DNA of 64,000 nt from Chryseobacterium vrystaatense (GTDB taxonomy: Bacteria; Bacteroidota; Bacteroidia; Flavobacteriales; Weeksellaceae), in assembly GCF_000737765.1 (NCBI RefSeq), contig NZ_JPRI01000012.1, positions 248,001 to 312,000 on the forward strand, in the 5' to 3' direction. Below are positions 24,808 through 33,187 of this stretch, piece after piece. The position numbers and the translations under genes are program-made. Under the pieces are notes generated by a model that saw only the letters and a program-made list of their open reading frames with translations, searched no databases and was not told where the DNA came from. How positions within the stretch are numbered: position 1 is the first letter of the stretch; the number at the start of each line of letters is the position of its first letter.

Positions 24808-24866
24808 ATAGTAACTATCCTAAAGGTAATGAATAGTAAAATTATTATGAATCATCGATAGTTTTG
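24808..24866. promoter_or_regulatory. Divergent HxlR/SDR control region
   Basis: ATAGTAACTAT (24808..24818) is a palindrome next to the HxlR start. TAGTTTTG (24859..24866) is a plus-strand -7 box for the SDR gene, inside a looser ATAG...CTAT pair. These are likely operator sites for the HxlR protein. Confidence 0.45.
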
Positions 24867-24908
24867 CTATTGTAAACATAAAATAAACCAAAATTTATAA
24901 AAAAGTAT

Positions 24909-25634
24909 ATGGAGAACAGTTTGAATGGTAAAAAAGTGGTGGTATTAGGAGGTACATCCGGTATCGGTTTAGCGGCATCTTTACTGGCGGCGGAATATGG
25001 TGCTTTAGTCGTTGTAGCTTCCAGCACACAGAAAAAGGTAGATGAAGCATTATCTATACTGCCGGAAGGAAGTACTGGATTCACGGCTGATCTGGAAGAT
25101 GAAAAGCAAACGGAATTGCTCTTTAAAAAAATTGGCGGGTTTGATCACCTCATTTTTACAGCAGGTGATCAGCTAAGTTTTAAAGAATTATCAGAGTTGA
25201 ACATTGAAGAAGCAAAAAAGTCCATTAATGTACGTTTCTGGGGAGCAATAATGGCGGTAAAGTATGCCCTGCCGATGATAAGAAAAGATGGATCAGTTAT
25301 TTTAACAACCGGCGCACTTGGAAGAAAGCCCAGGGTAGGCACAGCTGTAATTGCAGCGATGGCCAGTGCTGTTGAAGGACTTACCCGTGCATTGGCCATT
25401 GAACTTGCCCCTGTAAGAGTTAATGCCGTTTGTGCAGGAACCGTCAGGACAAACCTCTTAGAAAATATGTCCGCTGCCGGCAGAGAAGAGCTCTACAACA
25501 AGATTGGAAGCAAATTACTCACAGGGAGGGTCGGCAACGCCAATGAAATTGCTGAAGCTTATCTGTACCTGATGCGGGCAGGTTTCACCACCGGACAGAT
25601 TGTCGTGGCTGATGGAGGGAGTCTGCTGGTTTAG
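24909..25634 (+). CDS. SDR-family protein with altered catalytic motif
   Basis: This 241-residue protein has the cofactor loop VLGGTSGIGLAAS and the usual SDR end (GRVGNANEIAEAYLYLMRAGFTTGQIVVADGGSLL). In the active-site helix, where SDRs have YxxxK, it reads VIAAMASAVEGLTRALAIEL, so Tyr and Lys are replaced (Ile and Ala in my alignment). The Ser strand reads VILTTGALG, also lacking the usual Ser. It may be a non-catalytic or atypical SDR. It is divergent from an HxlR regulator, so it is probably induced by the regulator's signal. Confidence 0.88.
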   Translation: MENSLNGKKVVVLGGTSGIGLAASLLAAEYGALVVVASSTQKKVDEALSILPEGSTGFTADLEDEKQTELLFKKIGGFDHLIFTAGDQLSFKELSELNIEEAKKSINVRFWGAIMAVKYALPMIRKDGSVILTTGALGRKPRVGTAVIAAMASAVEGLTRALAIELAPVRVNAVCAGTVRTNLLENMSAAGREELYNKIGSKLLTGRVGNANEIAEAYLYLMRAGFTTGQIVVADGGSLLV

Positions 25635-25672
25635 CTGATTCTGCTATAGGGCTCAAAAAGTCATCAGACCTG

Positions 25673-26767
25673 CTATGGCAAATTGGTCTTTGCCTCTTTA
25701 CCAAATTTTTTCAGTGTCAGAAAATGGGATCTCAATGCAGATATAAAGCTCTCATTTTCAATATAAGGCAAATTGAACTCCATCGCGGTCTTCTTCACAA
25801 TAACAGAGATCTCCCCATAATGGATGTGGCAGACTTTAGGAAAAAGGTGATGTTCAATCTGTCTGTTCAGTCCACCAAGGAAAAATGCCGCAAGCTTATT
25901 ATGCGTCGCAAAATTCGCTGTTGTATGCATCTGATGTTCTGCCCAGGCCTCTTCAATCTGCCCGGTTTCGTTAGGTACCGGAAAATTAGTACCTTCAACA
26001 ACATGTGCCAGTTGAAACACAAGCCCCATCGTTAAACCCTCTGCTATATGTAAAATCAGAAAGCCGATCAGAAACTGCCACCAGCTTACATCAAGCACCC
26101 ATAGCGGCAATATAATAAACAGGAAGTAATACAGTGCTTTATAGAAAAACAAGTTAAAATACTCCAGCTTAGGATGTTTGTTTTGGTGGGCTCCTATTTT
26201 TTTCTGGAAAAATTTCACAAAATCCTTACGGAATACCCATGACAAAGAGGCCAGGCTGTAAAGCGGAAAAGCATACCAATGCTGGTATCGCTGAATGCGG
26301 TTAACCTCATCTTCTTCAGCAATACGGATCAATCCCGGTGCGACCTCAATATCTTCGTCGTGTCCAGGGATATTTGTATAGGTGTGATGAACCACATTGT
26401 GGGTGATGCTCCAGACATATGGATTGGCACCGATCAGGTTAAAGATAAACCCGAACAGTTTATTCACATTTTTATTACCGGAAAGTGCACCGTGTATCGC
26501 ATCGTGGCACACATTGAAACCCACAAAAGCACTAAACATACCCAAAACCCCAGCAAGAGGCAAGAGCATCCAGGAAGGCAACAGATTCGAAATTATAACA
26601 AGGTAAATTCCGGCGAATCCCAAAAGAAAAAATAAAGTCTTGCCCCACATGTGGGCATTGGCGTGTCGGCTTAATTGGTTTTGACTAAAAAACTGATCGA
26701 CCCTGCTCCTTATGGTTGCATAAAAATGAGAACCGGAAGCTGATGAAAATTTTACTTTTTGTGACAT
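25673..26767 (-). CDS. Membrane fatty acid (acyl-CoA/acyl-lipid) desaturase
   Basis: This 364-residue protein has the three histidine boxes of membrane desaturases: HDAIHG (HxxxxH type), HNVVHH (HxxHH) and QIEHH (QxxHH), plus about four membrane helices around residues 40-85 and 205-245. The QxxHH form is that of linoleoyl-CoA/delta-6-like desaturases. These di-iron enzymes introduce double bases into acyl chains to keep membranes fluid. It is a single gene, convergent with the SDR gene. Positional specificity cannot be told. Confidence 0.92.
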   Translation of the reverse strand: MSQKVKFSSASGSHFYATIRSRVDQFFSQNQLSRHANAHMWGKTLFFLLGFAGIYLVIISNLLPSWMLLPLAGVLGMFSAFVGFNVCHDAIHGALSGNKNVNKLFGFIFNLIGANPYVWSITHNVVHHTYTNIPGHDEDIEVAPGLIRIAEEDEVNRIQRYQHWYAFPLYSLASLSWVFRKDFVKFFQKKIGAHQNKHPKLEYFNLFFYKALYYFLFIILPLWVLDVSWWQFLIGFLILHIAEGLTMGLVFQLAHVVEGTNFPVPNETGQIEEAWAEHQMHTTANFATHNKLAAFFLGGLNRQIEHHLFPKVCHIHYGEISVIVKKTAMEFNLPYIENESFISALRSHFLTLKKFGKEAKTNLP

Positions 26768-26944
26768 AAGATATCTTGTTTGATCTACCTACGCGAACAA
26801 ACAGATGTGCTAAATCGGGCGTTGGGATAAGAAGGGAATTGATTTTCCGGTACATTACCGGGTTGTATATATAACGTATTAATTGCTAAATTAGTATATC
26901 TGCGAATATGTCTGAAATCTATTTAGGGGTGATCACTCTGGAAA

Positions 26945-27928
26945 TTATTTTTTTAAAACATATTTTTTCAATTGGTCGTCAATGTAATATGATGTTTCTT
27001 TTTCTTTATCACTAACCAAAAAATAAAATTTTAAGTTCTTCCGATCTTCTACATCATATTTCTCGGACAAATTCTGATCCGTTGCATAGTTAATTTCTTC
27101 AATTTTAAACAATTTCTGAGGTTTAATAAGCCAGGTCATTGTTAACAAGTCCAATACCCCATACGATTCATCATTTGATTCAATAGAATATCCATAATAC
27201 TTTCTTCTTATAGAATGTTCTGAATCAACAAAAGAAAAGTAACCTTCTGTCTGACTTCTGCTATTGCTGATTATATCATTGATAAGTTTTTTTTCTCCAT
27301 TCATATTGATAAAACCCAGCTCTCCACTTAAAGTCTTGTATTTGAACCAAATATTGTCGTTTCCGCTGTCTATAAGGTCTAAATGTGAATAATTAAAATC
27401 CAGATTTTTTAAAGTTTCACCATCTGGATTGATAACTGCATATGCATTATCTTTAATGGCGATCGCAAAATCCTGATTTTTGTATTTAAATAATTGTGGA
27501 CAGTATGTATACGTGTGTGAAAAAGAAAAAATTGAATTATTGGATACGTAAAACCCTTTTGCATACCCTTTTTTTATAGGACCTTCTTTTGGGGATTCTT
27601 CAAAAATCCGCCAGTTTTGTAAAAACACTTCCATTTTTTTTGTCCTGCTGTTTATTTCAAAGTAGGCAATATCGTTATAATTCCCTCTTAAATTGGGTTT
27701 GGCAAAATCTAATTGGTAGTAGTTGGGCTTTACAACCAGTTTATTATTTTTCGAGTTTAAATAGCCCATCCCTTTTTCAGCTTTATAAGGAACCAAATTT
27801 CTGAAATCCATCGCCTTAATGCTAACAAAGTCTTTCTCAATAATGTTTTTTATACTGTCTTCATATTTTTCCTGGGAAAAAGCAGAACTAAAAATAAAAA
27901 AGGGTAATAATGATAATTTTCTGATCAT
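26945..27928 (-). CDS. Secreted WG-repeat-like protein
   Basis: This 327-residue protein has a signal peptide (MIRKLSLLPFFIFSSAFSQ). It contains loose WG-repeat-like units such as GMGYLNSKNNKLVVKPNY, GELGFINMNGEKKLIND and YGVLDLLTMTWLIKPQ, so a beta-propeller-like or repeat structure is likely. No catalytic motif is visible. It is followed on the same strand, 32 bases upstream in transcription, by an HxlR gene; whether they share a transcript is unclear. The function is unknown. Confidence 0.7.
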   Translation of the reverse strand: MIRKLSLLPFFIFSSAFSQEKYEDSIKNIIEKDFVSIKAMDFRNLVPYKAEKGMGYLNSKNNKLVVKPNYYQLDFAKPNLRGNYNDIAYFEINSRTKKMEVFLQNWRIFEESPKEGPIKKGYAKGFYVSNNSIFSFSHTYTYCPQLFKYKNQDFAIAIKDNAYAVINPDGETLKNLDFNYSHLDLIDSGNDNIWFKYKTLSGELGFINMNGEKKLINDIISNSRSQTEGYFSFVDSEHSIRRKYYGYSIESNDESYGVLDLLTMTWLIKPQKLFKIEEINYATDQNLSEKYDVEDRKNLKFYFLVSDKEKETSYYIDDQLKKYVLKK

Positions 27929-27959
27929 ATTTTTTTCTTGTTTGATATAAAAATGGTTG

Positions 27960-28355
27960 TTAATGGGAATTTGAAACGCTAAGCATGTTTCTCATACTGT
28001 CCTTAATTCTCTCTCTATGCTGTTCGCCCCAGCTGCTTAATTCACTTATGACACCCTTCAGCGTCCGGCTGTATTCTTCAGCTTCATATATAATAGTTAC
28101 AGGAGTGGTCTCATATACCTTTCTTGTAATAAAACCGTTCAGTTCCAGATCTTTGAGTTCCTTATTTAATACCTTGGGCGATATACCGTCGACGTCTCTT
28201 TGTATCTCTCCGAACCTTTTGGAAGACTCGAGCAATGACAGGATCAGAGCAAGCTTCCATTTTCCATTCAGGACATACAGCGCATCGAGGACATTTTTTA
28301 GAGAACCCTCACATTCAACCTTGTCTGGAAGAGGTATTTCATGGATATCTTTCAT
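27960..28355 (-). CDS. HxlR family transcriptional regulator
   Basis: I chose the start at 28355 (MKDIHEIPLPDKVECEG), because a -7 box TATCTTTG ends just 4 bases before it; an upstream in-frame ATG (28412) is less likely. The 131-residue protein has the HxlR winged helix (LYVLNGKWKLALILSLLESSKRFGEIQRDVDGISPKVLNKELKDLE). A Cys at position 15 lies where HypR-type sensors have theirs. It is divergent from an azoreductase gene, a pairing known from YodB/AzoR1 in Bacillus, where it answers diamide and quinones. Confidence 0.92.
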   Translation of the reverse strand: MKDIHEIPLPDKVECEGSLKNVLDALYVLNGKWKLALILSLLESSKRFGEIQRDVDGISPKVLNKELKDLELNGFITRKVYETTPVTIIYEAEEYSRTLKGVISELSSWGEQHRERIKDSMRNMLSVSNSH

Positions 28356-28359
28356 AGCG

Positions 28360-28440
28360 CAAAGATAAGCACTTACCTCAAAGTAACTGCTTTCCTTGAC
28401 GTAAGTATCCAATTTTCTTAATGATCCTCCTCTACCTTTG
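28360..28440. promoter_or_regulatory. Divergent HxlR/azoreductase control region
   Basis: Minus-strand TATCTTTG (28360..28367) and plus-strand TACCTTTG (28433..28440) are -7 boxes for the two genes. The minus-strand box is so close to the HxlR ATG that the message may be leaderless. Two imperfect direct repeats (TTACGTCAAGG and TTACTTTGAGG on the minus strand) lie between them and could be operator sites. Confidence 0.5.
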
Positions 28441-28529
28441 CTTTAACAATTTGAGCTGCCGGAATCACTGATAGATATTAAAAGAGTTAGCTCATAATTT
28501 AAATGTAAATGCAAAAAACAAAAAATCTA

Positions 28530-29132
28530 ATGAAACAAATCCTTCATTTAAAATCAAGTCTGCAGGGTAACGATTCCTATAGTATTAAACTTGGAAATGC
28601 CATTGCTAAAAAAGTTCAGGAAAAGTATCCGGACAGCACATTGGAAGAATTAAATCTGGTAGATCCTGAAATACCCCATTTAAACCCTGCTGTTCTGCAT
28701 GCCCTGTTTGTTCCCGGCGATCAGTTGCCGGCTGATGACGAAGAAGCAAAAAGTCTTTCCGATAAGCTCGTCAGACAACTCTTAGCGGCAGACACCATTG
28801 TTATTGGTGCTCCCTTGATCAATTTCACAATCCATTCAGCATTAAAAGCATGGATCGATCATATTACCCGACCCGGAATTACATTTGGGTATACTGAAAC
28901 TGGTCCTATTGGTAAAGTAACCGGAAAGAAGGTCTACATCGCGATGTCTTCAGGGGGAATCTATTCCGAGGGGCCAGGTAAAGCCAACGATTTTGTTGCT
29001 CCTTATCTCAAGGCATTTCTTGGATTTCTCGGTATGACTGATGTTACAGTAGTCCGCGCTGAGGGATTAAAAGTTCCCGGAGTGAAAGAATATGCCATGC
29101 AAAAAGCACTCGAAAGTATCATCATTGACTAG
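28530..29132 (+). CDS. azoR: FMN-dependent NADH-azoreductase
   Basis: I start at 28530 (MKQILHLKSSLQGNDSYSIKLGNAIAKKV), since family members begin this way; an ATG at 28509 adds 7 residues. The 200-residue protein has the AzoR flavodoxin-like fold: FMN-binding SSLQGNDSYS, then VIGAPLINFTIHSALKAWIDHITRPGITFGYTETGP and SSGGIYS. It reduces quinones and azo compounds with NADH. The divergent HxlR regulator is a likely repressor, as in B. subtilis YodB/AzoR1. A terminator follows at 29251. Confidence 0.92.
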   Translation: MKQILHLKSSLQGNDSYSIKLGNAIAKKVQEKYPDSTLEELNLVDPEIPHLNPAVLHALFVPGDQLPADDEEAKSLSDKLVRQLLAADTIVIGAPLINFTIHSALKAWIDHITRPGITFGYTETGPIGKVTGKKVYIAMSSGGIYSEGPGKANDFVAPYLKAFLGFLGMTDVTVVRAEGLKVPGVKEYAMQKALESIIID

Positions 29133-29250
29133 CTCCTGATAAGATACATGAATCTGCAAATCCGTAAATCATTTCATACTTATGAACAAACACCCTTAAA
29201 GAAATCAATTCATATTGTTATTTTGGAAGTCAAAGTTATGATCATCTCTT

Positions 29251-29284
29251 AAAAAAGAAGACCATTTTAAGTGGTCTTCTTTTC
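29251..29284. terminator. Bidirectional hairpin terminator
   Basis: AAAAGAAGACCA pairs with TGGTCTTCTTTT over a TTTTAAG loop, with A and T tracts outside. It separates azoR from the convergent outer membrane protein gene. Confidence 0.85.
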
Positions 29285-29380
29285 TGTTTTTCAGCGGTAT
29301 TCTTTGGAAACCTAAAGAGGATATATGAACTCTTGACAGGTGTAATTATTTCCCTGAATTTTATTGTTGTTTATTTAATG

Positions 29381-29929
29381 TTAGAAATCATATCCTACTT
29401 TAAAACTAATTTCCGGTACTACCTGTACATTATATCCACCCTTGATTATTTTCCCCAATCCTAATCCCAGTCTCAACTCGTAATTAAAATTTTCGGCAAA
29501 ATTTCTTCGCATTCCCCAATTGGGAATTAATGCCAGCATTTCATTCACATGAATATTATCCACATTAGAAATGACAAAAAGGTCTGGAGTGTACTCCAGC
29601 TTAAGAGATACAAAACTTCCAGCATTGTTCTTTGTATTCCTGCCATTCTCGACCCTGTTGTCAAAGTTATAATAGTACTTGGGAGCAATGGAAATTGAAG
29701 GAGCTAATGCAAATCCTGTTCTACTGTATAAATCTCCACCCCAGATTGAGGGGTTAAATGAAATTTGACTTCGCAGGGATATTTTCTCCGAAATACGGGT
29801 TTCATTATAAAGATCAACCCCTATAAAACCGGCCTGTATTCCTGTTACAGATTTATTTATTTCTTTTTTTTCCTGAGAGAAAGCCAAAGCACAGGTAAAA
29901 AGCATGATTGAAAAGTACATTTTTATCAT
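29381..29929 (-). CDS. Small outer membrane beta-barrel-like protein
   Basis: This 182-residue protein has a signal peptide (MYFSIMLFTCALAFSQ, with Met4 as an alternative start). The mature part alternates hydrophobic and polar residues (GIQAGFIGVDLYNETRIS, SLRSQISFNPSIWGG, APSISIAPKYYYNF) and ends in an aromatic residue (KVGYDF), the usual signature of an outer membrane barrel. About eight strands would fit. It is a single gene without informative neighbours and its function is unknown. Confidence 0.75.
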   Translation of the reverse strand: MIKMYFSIMLFTCALAFSQEKKEINKSVTGIQAGFIGVDLYNETRISEKISLRSQISFNPSIWGGDLYSRTGFALAPSISIAPKYYYNFDNRVENGRNTKNNAGSFVSLKLEYTPDLFVISNVDNIHVNEMLALIPNWGMRRNFAENFNYELRLGLGLGKIIKGGYNVQVVPEISFKVGYDF

Positions 29930-30313
29930 ATCTGATAGAATTTTTATTGGCCGTAAAGCTATTTAAAATTGATGAATGGATTAATGATTATAATTCACCA
30001 CTTTTTTAAAGCTCATTATCCTGTACAATAGAACCATACCCATCTTGACTGTGCCTCTATCATCTGATAATTCAGGGTAAGTCATAATCAATAAACTGAA
30101 TAAAGCAATAAGGGCAAAGAAATTGGTTATTGCTACATTTGCTTACTTAGGTTTCCTGAAATATCAAAGGCGTCGCGATAAAGCAGCCACTGAACCCTGA
30201 TTAATAATCAATAACTAATAGCCATTTCACCTTAGTAGATCATAGAAATTGTCCAGCAATCTCAATTAAATATGATCTGAATATTTTAAATTTCTATTAT
30301 TAAATAAATACTC
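29930..30313. other. Intergenic region with an open hydrophobic stretch
   Basis: Between the two genes I see no full gene. In one plus frame, 30081..30200, codons read KKLVIATFAYLGFLKYQRRR and then a short charged end and TGA. It has no start codon and may be a fragment of a lost membrane protein or chance. Confidence 0.3.
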
Positions 30314-31042
30314 ATGCAAAACAAAATATTAATTACCGGCGGCTCCGGAAAAATTGGAAGCCACTTTATCAAAGCTTTTTCGGATCAATATCAATTTAGA
30401 GTTTTTGATCTTCAACTTCCTGAGGTTCAAAGTACATCCATTGAATATATCAAAGGAAATCTTACTGATAAAGAATACCTGACAGAGGCTTGTAAAAATA
30501 TAGATATTGTCATTCATCTGGGCGGAATTGCCGATCTGCATGCCAATTTCAATGACTTATTGGATGCCAATATCATTGGGACAAAGAATATTGTTGATGC
30601 TGCTATTGCGGCTGGCTGTAAAAAAATCATTTATGCAAGCAGTGCTCAAACAATAGAGGGCTATCCCAAAGATATTCAAATTAATACAGAGATGGCTGTA
30701 AAACCGGGGAACTTATATGGTATTTCCAAATGTTTTGGAGAAGCTCTTCTGTCCTACCAATGTTTTAGCAGTGACTTAAGCGCAATTTGCCTTAGAATCG
30801 GAGCTTATGAATTTCCGGAGGATTTTACAGAAATGAATGCACGGGATTTAAGTGCCTATCTGCATCCTGACGATTTGAATCAACTCCTCCATCTATGCAT
30901 AGAATCTAAAAATATACAATTTGAAATATTGAATGCCATTTCAAACAATACCTATAAGCGACTCGATATCCAAAAGACTAAACTTCTTACAGGTTATGAT
31001 CCTCAGTACAATTCTTTTGACCTGTTCAAACTCAAAAAATAA
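30314..31042 (+). CDS. NAD-dependent epimerase/dehydratase (extended SDR)
   Basis: This 242-residue protein has the extended SDR cofactor loop LITGGSGKIGSHF, an acidic residue after strand 2 (FDLQLPE, NAD preference), the active-site Ser in YASSAQT and the catalytic YGISK. It is short for the family (usually ~260-320), in line with uronate dehydrogenase-like or small NAD epimerases. It should act on a sugar or sugar acid. It is monocistronic, with its own terminator at 31098. Confidence 0.87.
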   Translation: MQNKILITGGSGKIGSHFIKAFSDQYQFRVFDLQLPEVQSTSIEYIKGNLTDKEYLTEACKNIDIVIHLGGIADLHANFNDLLDANIIGTKNIVDAAIAAGCKKIIYASSAQTIEGYPKDIQINTEMAVKPGNLYGISKCFGEALLSYQCFSSDLSAICLRIGAYEFPEDFTEMNARDLSAYLHPDDLNQLLHLCIESKNIQFEILNAISNNTYKRLDIQKTKLLTGYDPQYNSFDLFKLKK

Positions 31043-31097
31043 AATTTGGGAACCCTGGAACACATTCATGATGTAGAAAATCCCTGAAAGCTTTAAG

Positions 31098-31128
31098 CCC
31101 TGTAATTATTGGAATTACGGGGTTTTTT
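31098..31128 (+). terminator. Terminator after the epimerase gene
   Basis: CCCTGTAATT pairs with AATTACGGGG (one G-U) over a 5-base loop, followed by TTTTTT. Confidence 0.85.
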
Positions 31129-31594
31129 ATTTTTCATTTCCGTTCGGGTATTAAAATTATTTTGAATTCAATAATTAGATCAAAAAGCCAGTGAATCCCC
31201 TTCCTGACTAAAAACCAGCCATAAATCACAGAAACATTTTGGCTCATCTTTTTTGCCAATTTATCAGAATTCTACTGAAAGACGTAAAAAAATAGTTATC
31301 TTTCAATTAATTATACGTACATTTGTAAAATAATCAGGCTCCTGCCAATGCTTATTCTGAAACTTTTGAGTTTACTCTTTCGCTCAGTCTTCGCTTTTTC
31401 AGCCGCTAATTTTTGTCTTCAATATAACAGGTGCAGTACCTTTACTTCTTGATCATTCAAGATTCTAAAAATTACCCCCCATTATTTCTTGTTCACAAAT
31501 CGATTTATTATTGTGTTGATGTTATTCATCGGTGCAGTAATGGCAACAGCCACAAAATTATCAGTAAATACAACAAATTTTATAATACAATACA
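31129..31594 (+). promoter_or_regulatory. Intergenic region with promoter and long leader of the first cspA copy
   Basis: TACATTTG at 31318..31325 fits the -7 box; if it is used, the leader before the ATG at 31595 is about 260 bases. Long leaders are known for cold-shock genes, where they act in temperature control. The last ~80 bases of this leader are repeated before the second copy (31797..31875). No gene is credible here. Confidence 0.45.
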
Positions 31595-31786
31595 ATGCAA
31601 CAAGGAACAGTAAAATTCTTTAACGAGACAAAAGGATTTGGTTTTATTTCACCTTCAAATGGAGGTCAGGATGTTTTCGTACATACTTCAGGTTTAGTAG
31701 ATAGTATCCGTGAGAATGATGTCGTAACATTCGATTTACAAAACGGCGCAAAAGGTGTGAACGCAGTTAATGTGCGTGTAGCCTAA
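31595..31786 (+). CDS. cspA: Cold-shock protein, CspA family, copy 1
   Basis: This 63-residue protein is a single cold-shock domain with the RNP1 motif KGFGFI and the RNP2 motif VFVH. It binds single-stranded RNA and DNA and acts as an RNA chaperone. Length and sequence are normal for the family. It differs from copy 2 in only two residues (Ser19 to Thr and Ser37 to Asn). A long leader lies upstream. The two genes may be transcribed together. Confidence 0.96.
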   Translation: MQQGTVKFFNETKGFGFISPSNGGQDVFVHTSGLVDSIRENDVVTFDLQNGAKGVNAVNVRVA

Positions 31787-31875
31787 ATTAAAAATACTGT
31801 TGTGATGCTATCATCATCGCAGTAATGGCAGCAGCCAAAAAGATCATTTAATACAACAATTTATAATACAATACA

Positions 31876-32067
31876 ATGCAACAAGGAACAGTAAAATTCT
31901 TTAACGAGACAAAAGGATTTGGTTTTATTACACCTTCAAATGGAGGTCAGGACGTTTTCGTACATACTTCAGGTTTAGTAGATAATATCCGTGAAAATGA
32001 TGTCGTAACATTCGATTTACAAAACGGCGCAAAAGGCGTTAACGCAGTTAACGTACGTGTAGCTTAA
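31876..32067 (+). CDS. cspA: Cold-shock protein, CspA family, copy 2
   Basis: A second 63-residue cold-shock protein, 281 bases downstream of copy 1 by start-to-start distance. The gene and the ~75 bases before it (CAGTAATGGCAnCAGCC, then AATACAATACA before ATG) repeat the first copy. No separate -7 box is evident, so it is probably read from the promoter of copy 1. A strong terminator follows. Confidence 0.96.
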   Translation: MQQGTVKFFNETKGFGFITPSNGGQDVFVHTSGLVDNIRENDVVTFDLQNGAKGVNAVNVRVA

Positions 32068-32074
32068 ATTTAAA

Positions 32075-32100
32075 AAAAAGCTTAATTATTAAGCTTTTTC
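32075..32100 (+). terminator. Terminator after the cspA pair
   Basis: AAAAAGCTTAA pairs with TTAAGCTTTTT over TTA. It ends the cspA transcript. Confidence 0.8.
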
Positions 32101-32193
32101 TTTCATATAATATATAGCAGGGAATAGTAATATTCGCTGCTATTTTGTTTAATATAAAGTAGTATTTAGTATGACTCTTTCCTTACTGATAAA

Positions 32194-32697
32194 TTAATCT
32201 CTTCTTTCCGTTGCTTTTTCATAGCAATTGAATATGCCTTTTCGAAAACGCACAGTTCCTACAAGTTCATACCCTTTTTTAAGATAAACTGCATTAGCTG
32301 TATCATTCAACGAAAAAGCATCAAACCTGATGGACTGATATTGATGTTCAAGGGCATACTGCTCCGCAAATCGGATCATTTTGCTTGAAATTCCTTTTCC
32401 CTGAGCACTAGGTTTTACAAATAAGCGGTGAATAACAATAAATGGTTCCGGTGTTTTCCAACTTAGATCGTTGTACTCTTCATCACACCATTCATTAAGC
32501 GCCATATAGGCTAACAAGTCTCCCTCCTCTTCATAAACAAATCCTTCTTCTTTCTCAATATCCTCTGCCATTACCATTTTATTTGGGTATTCCTGATCCC
32601 ATTGATCAATTCCTTCATTGAGCATATGAGCTTTTACTTCTTCCAGTACCTGAACTGCCTGAAGAAGATCTTCTGAAATTGCTTTTCTGACTGCCAT
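32194..32697 (-). CDS. GNAT family N-acetyltransferase
   Basis: I start at 32697 (MAVRKAISEDLLQAVQVLEEV), since the upstream in-frame part lies inside the MarR gene. The 167-residue enzyme has the acetyl-CoA loop VKPSAQGKGISSKMI (Q/RxxGxG/A type) and a normal GNAT end (NAVYLKKGYELVG). It is the third gene of the unit GNAT-MarR-GNAT, 10 bases after the MarR stop. Substrate unknown. Confidence 0.88.
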   Translation of the reverse strand: MAVRKAISEDLLQAVQVLEEVKAHMLNEGIDQWDQEYPNKMVMAEDIEKEEGFVYEEEGDLLAYMALNEWCDEEYNDLSWKTPEPFIVIHRLFVKPSAQGKGISSKMIRFAEQYALEHQYQSIRFDAFSLNDTANAVYLKKGYELVGTVRFRKGIFNCYEKATERRD

Positions 32698-32707
32698 TAT
32701 TATATTT

Positions 32708-33187
32708 TTACTGAGAATTTTTAAGTTGTAATGCCCTCTGATAAAAAGACTGCTCCGCAATTTTTGCTTCTGCTTCATTGATAGCAGACAGAAGATGATT
32801 TTGGTTATCGGCAATCTCGCCAAGCACTTTGGATACCAGTTCCCAAACCGGCTTCATTTTTTCGATCAATTCAATACCTTTTGGAGACAGTATGATCAAT
32901 CTTCTCCGCTCATCCTGTTTGTCTTTCTTAGACTGAATCAGTTTTTGTTTTTCCAGTTCTTTAAGAAGGCTTATAGTCGATGGATGAGTATATCCTATTT
33001 CGTTTGCAATTTCCACTACACTAAGCATTTTTTTGTGATGTAACGTAAAGATTACCGGAAACCATTTGGGTTCAAAATCAATTCCGAAGGATTTATAGAT
33101 CATAGCACCATCCTTCCTCAGTTGCTCGCTGAGACGCTGAAGTCTGGTGGATATTGCCAAAATCCCCGATTCATCTATGATATTCAT
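32708..33187 (-). CDS. MarR family transcriptional regulator
   Basis: This 159-residue winged-helix protein has the MarR pattern: VVEIANEIGYTHPSTISLLKELEKQKLIQSKKDKQDERRRLIILSPKGIELIEKM. The DERRR wing is a hallmark. Its start overlaps the stop of the first GNAT gene by 4 bases (ATGA type), so they are coupled. A perfect palindrome over the operon promoter (33704..33717) is its likely operator, giving autorepression. The ligand is unknown. Confidence 0.92.
   Translation of the reverse strand: MNIIDESGILAISTRLQRLSEQLRKDGAMIYKSFGIDFEPKWFPVIFTLHHKKMLSVVEIANEIGYTHPSTISLLKELEKQKLIQSKKDKQDERRRLIILSPKGIELIEKMKPVWELVSKVLGEIADNQNHLLSAINEAEAKIAEQSFYQRALQLKNSQ

Larger units (their letters stand above)
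31513..32067 (+). repeat. Tandem duplication including cspA genes and part of leader
   Basis: The unit (about 31513..31786 and 31797..32067) covers the coding region and about 80 bases of leader. The coding parts are almost identical; the leader parts have small indels. It is a recent tandem duplication. Confidence 0.85.

Noticed and set aside
31431..31613. Plus-strand frame of 60 codons upstream of cspA
   Set aside because: It overlaps the duplicated leader and the start of cspA and has no protein features.
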